From: Betaproteobacteria bacterium
GTDB taxonomy: Bacteria > Pseudomonadota > Gammaproteobacteria > Burkholderiales > Rhodocyclaceae
NCBI GenBank assembly: GCA_028868235.1
Contig: JAGWUW010000035.1
Location: 1-13,028 of the forward strand
DNA length: 13,028 bases
Direction: 5' to 3'
This document shows, in pieces, positions 5,324-12,020 of the stretch. The notes below the pieces were generated by a model. It saw nothing but the letters and a program-made list of their open reading frames with translations. It had not been told where the DNA came from and did not search any database. Position 1 is the stretch's first letter; every line of letters begins with the position of its first letter. Both the position numbers and the translations under genes were made by a program.

Positions 5324-5962
5324 ATGCCCGTCATGCATCAAGCATCCTCCCTTGACTCCACGCTCACCCTTCTTCAAATCCCTTCACTGTTAGCGGATGA
5401 GCGTGGCTTCCTGCCTGAAACACCAAGTCGAGCCGAAGCACCGGAACTCATCGTCGCACCGGCAGTAACATATGGCCAGCTTCGAGCCTGCAGTGGCTTG
5501 GTCCGCCGCATGTATGCCTGGCGCGGCTATCGCTTAGCACCGAACCGGCTGCAACCGGCCGATCCCAATCACGTGACTATCGGCGCCTGGCTGGATGGCG
5601 AACTGGTGGCCACCGCCACTGCTTCGCGCGATTCCGCCGCCGGCCTGCTGGCTGATGGCCTCTACAAGGACGAGATGGCCAAGCTGCGCGGCCAGTCACG
5701 CATCGTCTGCGAGGTCACCCGCCTGGCCGTCGATCTGGACTGCCACGATCCGGAACTGCTCAACTCGCTCTTCCTGGCCATCTACCAGTACGTCCGTGCT
5801 GTTTTCGGCGGTACCGAATTGGTCATCGAAGTCAATCCGCGCCATGCCGGCTACTACCGCCGGACCATGGGTTTCCAGCAAATAGGCGGCCTGCGCACCT
5901 GCCCGCGCGTCGATGCGCCGGCCGTCCTGCTCCACCGTACGCTGGGCAACATCCACTACTGA
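5324..5962 (+). CDS. FeeM-like N-acyl amino acid synthase (GNAT/LuxI-fold acyltransferase)
   Basis: This 212-residue protein has a GNAT/autoinducer-synthase fold. VTIGAWLDGELVATATASRD (84-103) is the central strand pair. It is followed by GLLADGLYKDEMAKLRGQSR and then CEVTRLAVD (129-137), whose E130 matches the conserved Glu-Val-(Ser/Thr)-Arg-Leu motif of FeeM/LuxI enzymes. The end has VIEVNPRHAGYYRRTMGFQQIG (167-188), typical of GNAT acyltransferases. FeeM-type enzymes move a fatty acyl group from acyl carrier protein to an amino acid such as tyrosine; the substrate here is unknown. PEP-CTERM/exosortase-associated acyltransferases are a related family, but no exosortase gene is in view. The start may be the ATG at 5324 or 5333; neither has a strong Shine-Dalgarno. 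It is probably co-transcribed with bactofilin and ends at a hairpin (5984-6014). Confidence 0.75.
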   Translation: MPVMHQASSLDSTLTLLQIPSLLADERGFLPETPSRAEAPELIVAPAVTYGQLRACSGLVRRMYAWRGYRLAPNRLQPADPNHVTIGAWLDGELVATATASRDSAAGLLADGLYKDEMAKLRGQSRIVCEVTRLAVDLDCHDPELLNSLFLAIYQYVRAVFGGTELVIEVNPRHAGYYRRTMGFQQIGGLRTCPRVDAPAVLLHRTLGNIHY

Positions 5963-5983
5963 TCAGCCTTGCCGGAAAACCGG

Positions 5984-6014
5984 TAACCAGCCTTCGACTA
6001 CCGAAGGCTGGTTA
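5984..6014 (+). terminator. Hairpin after the bactofilin-acyltransferase operon
   Basis: A 13-bp perfect stem (TAACCAGCCTTCG with CGAAGGCTGGTTA, loop ACTAC) starts 21 bases after the stop codon at 5962. Only a short ATTT follows, so termination may be partial or depend on other factors. A smaller CCGG-AAAA-CCGG hairpin (5972-5983) directly precedes it. Confidence 0.6.
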
Positions 6015-6075
6015 TTTGCGCTGAAGCCTCGTAGACTTCGTCCTTTGATTATTTTCCTTTCAGGCAAGCGCAAAT
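6014..6075 (+). repeat. Inverted repeat spanning the ettA leader and start codon
   Basis: ATTTGCGCT (6014-6022) is the exact reverse complement of AGCGCAAAT (6067-6075), which includes the first two bases of the ettA ATG (6074). If both arms are transcribed, a 9-bp stem closing a 44-nt loop would mask the start codon. Whether the upstream arm lies in the mRNA is unknown, because no clear promoter was found. Read-through from the upstream operon would include it. Confidence 0.4.
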
Positions 6076-7738
6076 GGCTCAATACGTCATGTCCATGCTG
6101 CGGGTCAGCAAGATCGTCCCGCCCAAGCGTCAGATCATCAAGGACATTTCCCTGTCCTTCTTCCCCGGTGCCAAGATCGGCCTGCTCGGCCTGAACGGCG
6201 CCGGCAAGTCCACCGTCCTCAAGATCATGGCCGGCGTGGACAAGGAATACGATGGCGAGGTTCAGCACCTGGCCGGCGTTTCCATCGGCTACCTGCCGCA
6301 GGAACCGCAACTCGACCCGGCCAAGACGGTCAAGGAAGAAGTCGAATCCGCCCTCGGCGAAGTCATGCAGGCCCAGGCCAAGCTTGACGAGGTCTATGCC
6401 GCCTACGCCGACGAGAACGCCGACTTCGACAAGCTGGCCGAAGAACAGGCCCGCCTGGAGGCGATTATCGCCACCGCCGGCTCGGACACCGAACACCAGA
6501 TGGAAATTGCCGCCGACGCGCTGCGCCTGCCGCCCTGGGATGCCACCATCGGCAACCTCTCCGGCGGTGAAAAGCGCCGCGTGGCGCTGGCCAAGCTGCT
6601 GCTCGAAAAACCCGACATGCTGCTGCTCGACGAACCTACCAACCACCTCGACGCCGAGTCGGTCGAATGGCTGGAACAGTTCCTCGTCCGCTTCCCGGGC
6701 ACCGTCGTCGCGGTCACTCACGACCGCTACTTCCTCGACAACGCCGCCGAGTGGATTCTCGAACTCGACCGTGGCCACGGCATCCCCTGGAAGGGCAACT
6801 ACTCCAGCTGGCTGGAGCAGAAGGAAGCCCGCCTGGAAACCGAAAACAAGCAGATCGACGCCCACATGAAGGCGATGAAGCAGGAACTGGAGTGGGTCCG
6901 CTCCAATCCCAAGGCGCGCCAGGCCAAGTCCAAGGCCCGTCTGTCCCGCTTCGAGGAAATGTCCAGCCACGAATACCAGAAGCGCAACGAGACCCAGGAA
7001 ATCTTCATTCCGGTCGGCGAACGCCTGGGCGATCAGGTGATCGACTTCGACGGCGTCACCAAGTCCTTCGGCGACAAGCTGCTGATGGATAACCTGAGCT
7101 TCAGCATCCCGCCGGGTGCCATCGTCGGCATCATCGGTCCGAACGGCGCCGGTAAATCAACCCTGTTCAAGATGATCACCGGCCAGCAGCAGCCCGATTC
7201 CGGCGCCGTCAAGATCGGCCAGACCGTCAAGATGGCCTACGTCGACCAGTCGCGTGACTGCCTGGATGGTTCCAAGACCGTGTTCGACGAACTGGCCCAG
7301 GGCAGCGACATCCTGCAGATCGGCAAATTCGAGATGCCGTCACGCGCCTATATCGGCCGCTTCAACTTCAAGGGTGCTGACCAGGGCAAACTGGTCGGCA
7401 ACCTCTCCGGCGGTGAGCGTGGTCGCCTGCACCTGGCCAAAACGCTGATGGCCGGTGGCAACGTGCTGCTGCTCGACGAACCGTCGAACGACCTCGACGT
7501 CGAAACCCTGCGTGCGCTGGAAGACGCCCTGCTCGAATTCCCGGGCTGCGCGCTGGTCATCTCGCACGACCGCTGGTTCCTCGACCGTATCTGTACGCAC
7601 ATCCTGGCCGCCGAAGGCGATTCGCAATGGACCTTCTTCCCGGGCAATTACCAGGAATATGAAGAGGACAAGCGCAAGCGTCTGGGCGAGGAAGGTGCCA
7701 AGCCGAAGCGGATTCGCTACAAGCCGATCACGCGCTGA
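6074..7738 (+). CDS. ettA: Energy-dependent translational throttle protein EttA (ABC-F ATPase)
   Basis: This 554-residue protein is nearly the same length as E. coli EttA. It has two ABC domains in tandem and no membrane segments. Domain 1 has Walker A GLNGAGKST (39-47), signature LSGGE (161-165) and Walker B LLLDEPTNHLD (182-192, catalytic E186). Domain 2 has GPNGAGKST (354-362), LSGGE (443-447) and LLLDEPSNDLD (464-474, E468). The charged helical linker between them (about 245-300) is the P-site tRNA-interaction motif. EttA binds the ribosomal E site and gates the first elongation step according to ATP/ADP ratio. The ATG at 6074 begins MAQYVMSM, matching the family start; the upstream AGG (6062-6064) is a weak Shine-Dalgarno. 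Codon use is strongly G/C-ending, as expected of a well-expressed housekeeping gene. It forms a single-gene unit with its own terminator. Confidence 0.97.
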   Translation: MAQYVMSMLRVSKIVPPKRQIIKDISLSFFPGAKIGLLGLNGAGKSTVLKIMAGVDKEYDGEVQHLAGVSIGYLPQEPQLDPAKTVKEEVESALGEVMQAQAKLDEVYAAYADENADFDKLAEEQARLEAIIATAGSDTEHQMEIAADALRLPPWDATIGNLSGGEKRRVALAKLLLEKPDMLLLDEPTNHLDAESVEWLEQFLVRFPGTVVAVTHDRYFLDNAAEWILELDRGHGIPWKGNYSSWLEQKEARLETENKQIDAHMKAMKQELEWVRSNPKARQAKSKARLSRFEEMSSHEYQKRNETQEIFIPVGERLGDQVIDFDGVTKSFGDKLLMDNLSFSIPPGAIVGIIGPNGAGKSTLFKMITGQQQPDSGAVKIGQTVKMAYVDQSRDCLDGSKTVFDELAQGSDILQIGKFEMPSRAYIGRFNFKGADQGKLVGNLSGGERGRLHLAKTLMAGGNVLLLDEPSNDLDVETLRALEDALLEFPGCALVISHDRWFLDRICTHILAAEGDSQWTFFPGNYQEYEEDKRKRLGEEGAKPKRIRYKPITR

Positions 7739-7776
7739 TCACAGCGTTTACGGACTTCCGCAAGCACCAGGAAGCA

Positions 7777-7805
7777 GGGCGCCACATGGCGCCCAATTTA
7801 TTTTT
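7777..7805 (+). terminator. Rho-independent terminator of ettA
   Basis: GGGCGCC (7777-7783), loop ACAT, and GGCGCCC (7788-7794) form a perfect 7-bp G+C stem. The T-rich tail AATTTATTTTT runs to 7805. It starts 39 bases after the ettA stop. Confidence 0.9.
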
Positions 7806-7836
7806 AAAGCTGGAAATTTGCGATTTCCGTCGTTGG

Positions 7837-8199
7837 TTACTTGCGGCTACCCTCACCCGTATCAGTTATCTCGGTCAGCGTCAAAAAGCCATCTTTGGTA
7901 TTTACAACCCTGTAAATCGCATCAGGGTTGGCGCTGGCCTTCTTCAATACGGATTGCCATTCCATTTCGGCACTACGCAGGCCGTCGATCTTCTTATGAA
8001 CGGTATTGATGCTCTCCGCCACCTCGGATTTCATTTCCTCGTTGAACTGCTCGACTTTTTTTGCCGTCGGATTCAAGAGAAGTAAAGCGGTGTTGGCGAT
8101 CGAAAATATCAATGCTGCGGAAGCAATCATCAAGATTGGCTTTTCAAAACTTCTAGCGCTTGGTTTGGACTCCTGTGATTCTTTAGGTTCATCGCTCAT
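7837..8199 (-). CDS. Small single-span membrane protein, unknown function
   Basis: This 120-residue protein is not assigned to a family. The polar, Ser/Glu/Lys-rich N-terminus (1-20) is probably cytoplasmic. One transmembrane helix (about 21-43, PILMIASAALIFSIANTALL) follows, then an amphipathic, probably coiled-coil segment (about 46-88). The C-terminus (about 92-116) is a short strand-forming module, NPDAIYRVVNTKDGFLTLTE. A strong Shine-Dalgarno (GAGGAGA) precedes the ATG at 8199, so it is very likely translated. It is divergent from the FliL-like gene at 8314, also a single-span membrane protein. Base composition is clearly more A+T-rich than in ettA. Confidence 0.8.
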   Translation of the reverse strand: MSDEPKESQESKPSARSFEKPILMIASAALIFSIANTALLLLNPTAKKVEQFNEEMKSEVAESINTVHKKIDGLRSAEMEWQSVLKKASANPDAIYRVVNTKDGFLTLTEITDTGEGSRK

Positions 8200-8313
8200 C
8201 GCATTCTCCTCGGATAATTTGCCAACCCATTCACGGATTGAGCAGGAAAAACATCAAAACGCCGACATGTAATACTTTTTGATATATTGGTATTTTATCC
8301 AATTATTGCTCGT

Positions 8314-8775
8314 ATGCAGGCACGTCATCCCCCTCACAAACGAACGCACCTCAAGCATCCGAAGTCGAGCAAGTCAGGAAGCGATCATCTCTGGCTGCGA
8401 CGATACTGGATCGTACTGGCCTCGATCGCAATAATTTCGATCACCTTGGTTGCTTTCAACACGTTTGTTCAGGATAGCCAGGGTCAGGATATCTATATCA
8501 ACGTTCAAACCAGAACTCTGGCTGGAGATAGCAGAAATGTTCTATGTAAATTGAGCCTATTGGCTACGGCCGAGCAGGAAAAGGGGCTTCAAGAACGACA
8601 GGCCTTGCTGGTTTCTGTCGTCAATTCGGTTTTGTCCGAGGCTTATATGGGTTCACAACGTCCCTCCCCGGCTGATGTGCGAACTGAAATTCTGACCGCG
8701 CTCAATAAAAAGTTGCCGAGAAAATTGCAGGTTCGAGACGTTCTTCTCCAAGAACTAGTTATCGGTAACTCGTAG
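8314..8775 (+). CDS. Single-span membrane protein with FliL-like domain
   Basis: This 153-residue protein has a basic, His/Lys-rich N-terminus (1-30), one transmembrane helix (about 31-50) and a periplasmic domain. That domain resembles the C-terminal part of flagellar FliL: a strand with a short loop (INVQTRTLAGDSRNVLCKLSL), an alpha helix (EKGLQERQALLVSVVNSVLSEA), the PSPADVRTEILTALNKKL helix, and a final strand VRDVLLQELVIGN. In FliL this stomatin-like module forms a ring around stator units. No flagellar gene is nearby, so a motility role is uncertain and the relationship is my pattern judgement. The ATG at 8314 lacks a clear Shine-Dalgarno; the open frame extends to a TTG at 8287, which looks less likely. 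It ends before a strong bidirectional terminator. Confidence 0.7.
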   Translation: MQARHPPHKRTHLKHPKSSKSGSDHLWLRRYWIVLASIAIISITLVAFNTFVQDSQGQDIYINVQTRTLAGDSRNVLCKLSLLATAEQEKGLQERQALLVSVVNSVLSEAYMGSQRPSPADVRTEILTALNKKLPRKLQVRDVLLQELVIGNS

Positions 8776-8811
8776 ACTACCCATCATCCGGGGATAGATC
8801 GCTTAAAGCAA

Positions 8812-8843
8812 AACGGGCGCCGTTGCGGCGCCCGTTCTTCTTT
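8812..8843. terminator. Bidirectional Rho-independent terminator
   Basis: AACGGGCGCC (8812-8821), loop GTTGC, and GGCGCCCGTT (8827-8836) form a perfect 10-bp stem. CTTCTTT follows on the plus strand, and a T-rich run (complement of AAAGCAAAA) follows on the minus strand. It separates the convergent genes ending at 8775 (plus) and 8898 (minus), so it can serve both. Confidence 0.88.
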
Positions 8844-8897
8844 GCGCCCTGCCATCGCGAGGCACGCAACCTATTTGTGGAATGTAACTTTATTTTG

Positions 8898-9176
8898 TCA
8901 GTGCTTCAAGCTGGCAGAAAAGACAGCCTTGGTCTTCTCGGAAAACTGGAACTCATTGAATGCACGATCAATCTCGGCATCATTACGGCCTTCGGAATGA
9001 TCTTCGAAGCAGATACCGATGGTCTTGCCGTTGGCAGCCAGAGTCTGGAAGGCGAAACGCCAGCGTTGTGCTTCAGCCAGACGCTCGCGCAGTTCGGCTT
9101 CGTTGGAAATCGTGATACCGGCTTTCTTCAGGGAATCCAGGAATTGTTCGAAGGATTCGTTACTCAGACTGCCCAT
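8898..9176 (-). CDS. Small soluble protein of unknown function
   Basis: This 92-residue protein has no signal peptide, transmembrane helix or motif that I recognise. It is mostly helical and charged at first (SFEQFLDSLKKAGITISNEAELRERLAEAQRWRFAFQTL), followed by a strand-like segment (GKTIGICFEDHSE) and a polar C-terminus. The ATG at 9176 is chosen because GGAGAG lies 6 bases upstream (9183-9188). The frame also runs to a GTG at 9251 with no ribosome-binding site. It is divergent from the methyltransferase at 9288. Confidence 0.75.
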   Translation of the reverse strand: MGSLSNESFEQFLDSLKKAGITISNEAELRERLAEAQRWRFAFQTLAANGKTIGICFEDHSEGRNDAEIDRAFNEFQFSEKTKAVFSASLKH

Positions 9177-9182
9177 TTCTAA

Positions 9183-9188
9183 CTCTCC
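9183..9188 (-). promoter_or_regulatory. Shine-Dalgarno deciding the start at 9176
   Basis: The minus strand reads GGAGAG, then six bases, then ATG (9176). This is a near-ideal site. It argues that the extra 25 codons up to the GTG at 9251 are not translated. Confidence 0.75.
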
Positions 9189-9271
9189 GTTTAAGTACGG
9201 TGATTGATCACCATAGGCCAAATAACGACGCAATTTCGATTCGGTTGACACGAAAGTGATAGAACTTTGAA

Positions 9272-9280
9272 TGCGATAAT
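9272..9280 (+). promoter_or_regulatory. Extended -10 promoter, possibly giving a leaderless mRNA
   Basis: TGCGATAAT is an extended -10 element (TGn before GATAAT). The ATG at 9288 starts 7 bases after it, so the predicted transcription start falls on or next to the start codon. A TTGACA at 9245-9250 is too far (24-bp spacer) to be the matching -35. Confidence 0.5.
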
Positions 9281-9287
9281 CACGCCT

Positions 9288-10109
9288 ATGAAAAAGCAGA
9301 ACTCACCCGCCGATATTCCGGAGATTCGCTCCGGACAATCCATTGATTTGCTGAAGGAATTGCACATCCTGACGCGAGACGGAAAGCTCAACCAAGACAC
9401 CCGTCGCAAGCTGAAACAGGTTTATCACCTGTACCAGTTCATCGAGCCTCTTCTCGAAAATGCGGAAACACTGGTCGATCACGGAGCCGGAAAATCCTAT
9501 CTCGGGTTCATCTTGTATGACCTCCATTTCAAGGAACGTGCCAGCGGTGAGATCGTCGGTATCGAAACACGGGCAGAATTGGTTGATAAATCAATAGCTT
9601 TGGCAAAAAAACTGAACTTCCCGCGCATGCGTTTCATGGCCTGCACGGTCGAAGATTCGCTGTCGTCGACTGAGTTGCCAGCTAACGTTGATGTCGTGAC
9701 GGCGCTACACGCCTGCAACACCGCTACCGACGATGCCATCCGCTTCGCCCTGACGCGCAATGCCCGCCATATCGTCCTCGTCCCTTGCTGCCAGGCCGAA
9801 GTAGCCGCCACGATGCGGGCCAAAAAGAACGACTCGCTGGGCAAAACGCCACTCTCCGAACTTTGGCGACACCCCATCCACACCCGCGAACTGGGCAGCC
9901 ACCTGACCAACGTGTTGCGCTGCCTGCTACTCGAGTCGCACGGCTACGACGTTACCGTCACCGAACTGGTCGGCTGGGAGCATTCGATGAAGAACGAGCT
10001 GATCATCGCCTCCAAGCGCAACCATCCCCGAAAAAATGCCCGCGAACGCGCCGAAGCCATCCTGCGCGAGTTCAATCTCGAAGAACTTGCCCCGCGTTTT
10101 ACGTACTAA
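9288..10109 (+). CDS. SAM-dependent methyltransferase, Methyltransf_32-like
   Basis: This 273-residue protein has a class I SAM-binding core: VDHGAGKSYLG (63-73) is motif I, and IVGIETRAELVDKS (89-102) holds the acidic residue for the ribose. VVTALHACNTATDDAI (136-151) and LVPCCQ (164-169) are typical of the Methyltransf_32 group. Positively charged stretches at the N- and C-terminal ends (RRKLK; KRNHPRKNARER) would suit a nucleic-acid substrate, but the substrate is unknown. The in-frame TTG at 9267 is rejected because it lies upstream of the predicted promoter start. The stop lies only 6 bases before the rlhA ATG, so the two are very probably one transcript with coupled translation. This suggests a link to RNA modification. 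Confidence 0.85.
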   Translation: MKKQNSPADIPEIRSGQSIDLLKELHILTRDGKLNQDTRRKLKQVYHLYQFIEPLLENAETLVDHGAGKSYLGFILYDLHFKERASGEIVGIETRAELVDKSIALAKKLNFPRMRFMACTVEDSLSSTELPANVDVVTALHACNTATDDAIRFALTRNARHIVLVPCCQAEVAATMRAKKNDSLGKTPLSELWRHPIHTRELGSHLTNVLRCLLLESHGYDVTVTELVGWEHSMKNELIIASKRNHPRKNARERAEAILREFNLEELAPRFTY

Positions 10110-10115
10110 GGCGCC

Positions 10116-12014
10116 ATGACTCGCATTCAACACCCGCTCGAACTCCTCGCCCCCGCCAAGAACGCCGACTTCGGTATCGAGGCCATCAAGCACGGCGCCG
10201 ACGCCGTCTATATCGGCGGCCCGTCTTTCGGCGCCCGCTACGGTGCCGGCAACGATGTCGCCGATATCCAACGCCTGTGCGATTTCGCCCACCGCTATCG
10301 CGCCAGGGTCTTTGTCGCACTCAATACCATCCTGCACGATTCGGAACTTGAAGATAGCCGGCAATTGGCCTGGCAACTTTACGAGGCCGGCGCCGATGCG
10401 CTGATCATTCAGGACATGGGCCTACTCGAACTCGACCTGCCGCCCATCCAGCTGCATGCCAGCACGCAAACCGACATCCGTAACCCGGCCAAAGCGAAGT
10501 TCCTCGAAGACGCCGGTTTCTCGCAGATCGTGCTGGCCCGCGAGATGAGCATCGACGAAGTCAGGAAAGTAGCCGATGCAACAACGCTGGCCCTCGAATA
10601 CTTCGTACACGGTGCACTGTGCGTGGCCTATTCCGGCCAGTGCTTCATCAGCCATGCCCATACCGGGCGCAGCGCCAATCGCGGCGAGTGCTCGCAGGCC
10701 TGCCGCCTGCCCTACACCCTGGTCGACGAAAAGGGCAAGGTCATCACCGAGAACCAGCATCTGCTGTCGATGAAGGACAACAACCAGACCGAAAACCTGC
10801 TGGCCTTGGTTGAAGCCGGCGTCAGATCGTTCAAGATCGAGGGCAGACTGAAGGACCTGTCTTACGTCAAGAACATCACGGCGCACTATCGCGGGCTGCT
10901 CGACGAGATCATCGCCGCCAACCCGCAATACACCCGCGCCTCCAGCGGCCGCAGTACCTACACCTTCGAACCTCAGCCGGACAAGACCTTCAACCGCGGC
11001 TATACCGACTACTTCGCCGGCGGCCGCCAGGACGATATCGGCGCCTTCGACACACCTGCCTTCGTCGGCGAACTGATCGGCGAAGTCACGGAAATTGGCG
11101 ACGGCTGGATCGTCGTCAATAGCGAACAGACATTTCACAATGGCGACGGCGTCTGCTTCCACGACGCCAACGGCGACGTGATGGGGATGCGTATCAACCG
11201 GGCGGAAGGTGACAAGCTCTTCCCGGCCGAAATCCCGGAAGAACTGACCGAAGGCGCCACCCTATTCCGCAACCGCGATCAGGAATTCGAACGGGCACTG
11301 GAGAAGGACTCTGCCGATCGTCGCGTGTCGGTCAAGCCGGTGCTGTCGGAAACTGACGCCGCCTTCGTGCTGACCCTGACCGACGAGGATGGCATAAGCG
11401 CCAGCGCCGAATTGCAGCGAAGCGAGAAAATCGGCAGCGAACTGGCCCAGAATCCGGAACAGGCCTTGGCCAAACTACAGGAAAACCTCGGCAAATTCGG
11501 CAACACCATGTTCGTCGCCGAGCCGGTGGAACTGCAACTGAGGCAAGCCTGGTTCCTGCCAGTCGGCGCCGTCAATGCGTTGCGTCGTGAAGCCACCGAG
11601 AAGCTCGAAGTCACCCGTGCGGCCAGCTACCAGCGCCCGCCGCGCGCCCAGCCGGCCGTCGAGCCGGTGCCCTACCCGCAGGACGAACTGACCTACCTCG
11701 GCAACGTCTTCAATGCCAAGGCACGCCACTTCTACGAGAAGCACGGCGTCAAGCTGATCGAGGAAGCCTACGAGGCCGGCAACGAGAAGGGCATGGTGTC
11801 GCTGATGATCACCCGCCACTGCCTGCGCTACAGCTTCAACCTGTGCCCGAAGGAAGTGAAGCACCTGAAGCCGGACCCGATGACGCTGATGAACGGCAGC
11901 GAAAAGCTGGTCCTCAAGTTTGACTGCAAGGCCTGCGAGATGCACGTCATCGGCAAGATGAAGAAAGGCGTCAAGCTCAACCTCGGCACCATTCGCCAAG
12001 CCTCCTGCGGCTGA
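10116..12014 (+). CDS. rlhA: 23S rRNA 5-hydroxycytidine synthase RlhA (U32 family)
   Basis: This 632-residue member of the peptidase U32 family is close in length to E. coli RlhA (YdcP, about 650) and much longer than TrhP (YegQ, about 450). The N-terminus LELLAPAKNADFGIEAIKHG and HGADAVYIGGPSFGAR is typical of the family. The U32 signature lies at 161-179 (EYFVHGALCVAYSGQCFIS), and C169, C176, C192 and C196 are candidate iron-sulfur ligands (ECSQACRLPY, 191-200). The C-terminal domain carries further cysteines (C569, C577, C604, C607 in HCLRYSFNLCPK and FDCKACEMHVIG) that RlhA also has. RlhA hydroxylates a cytidine in the 23S rRNA peptidyl-transferase region (C2501 in E. coli) using prephenate-linked chemistry. 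The AAGG overlapping the upstream stop can act as Shine-Dalgarno. A tRNA-hydroxylating role (TrhP-like) is the main alternative. Confidence 0.92.
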   Translation: MTRIQHPLELLAPAKNADFGIEAIKHGADAVYIGGPSFGARYGAGNDVADIQRLCDFAHRYRARVFVALNTILHDSELEDSRQLAWQLYEAGADALIIQDMGLLELDLPPIQLHASTQTDIRNPAKAKFLEDAGFSQIVLAREMSIDEVRKVADATTLALEYFVHGALCVAYSGQCFISHAHTGRSANRGECSQACRLPYTLVDEKGKVITENQHLLSMKDNNQTENLLALVEAGVRSFKIEGRLKDLSYVKNITAHYRGLLDEIIAANPQYTRASSGRSTYTFEPQPDKTFNRGYTDYFAGGRQDDIGAFDTPAFVGELIGEVTEIGDGWIVVNSEQTFHNGDGVCFHDANGDVMGMRINRAEGDKLFPAEIPEELTEGATLFRNRDQEFERALEKDSADRRVSVKPVLSETDAAFVLTLTDEDGISASAELQRSEKIGSELAQNPEQALAKLQENLGKFGNTMFVAEPVELQLRQAWFLPVGAVNALRREATEKLEVTRAASYQRPPRAQPAVEPVPYPQDELTYLGNVFNAKARHFYEKHGVKLIEEAYEAGNEKGMVSLMITRHCLRYSFNLCPKEVKHLKPDPMTLMNGSEKLVLKFDCKACEMHVIGKMKKGVKLNLGTIRQASCG

Positions 12015-12020
12015 CAGCGT

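Noticed and set aside
5963..6970. 335-codon open frame on the minus strand opposite ettA
   Set aside because: It is antisense to the clearly real ettA, whose G/C-rich third positions keep the opposite frame open. The translation has no domain features and includes the terminator hairpin.
9177..9251. GTG start at 9251 for the 92-residue protein
   Set aside because: No ribosome-binding site there, whereas the ATG at 9176 has GGAGAG at ideal spacing.
9245..9280. TTGACA (9245-9250) as the -35 for the -10 at 9275
   Set aside because: The spacer of 24 bp is too long for sigma-70. At 16-18 bp the -10 candidates are poor.
9785..10351. 188-codon plus-strand frame overlapping the methyltransferase and rlhA
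   Set aside because: It overlaps two well-supported genes in another frame, is Arg/Pro-rich as expected of an out-of-frame G/C-rich sequence, and has no domain features.
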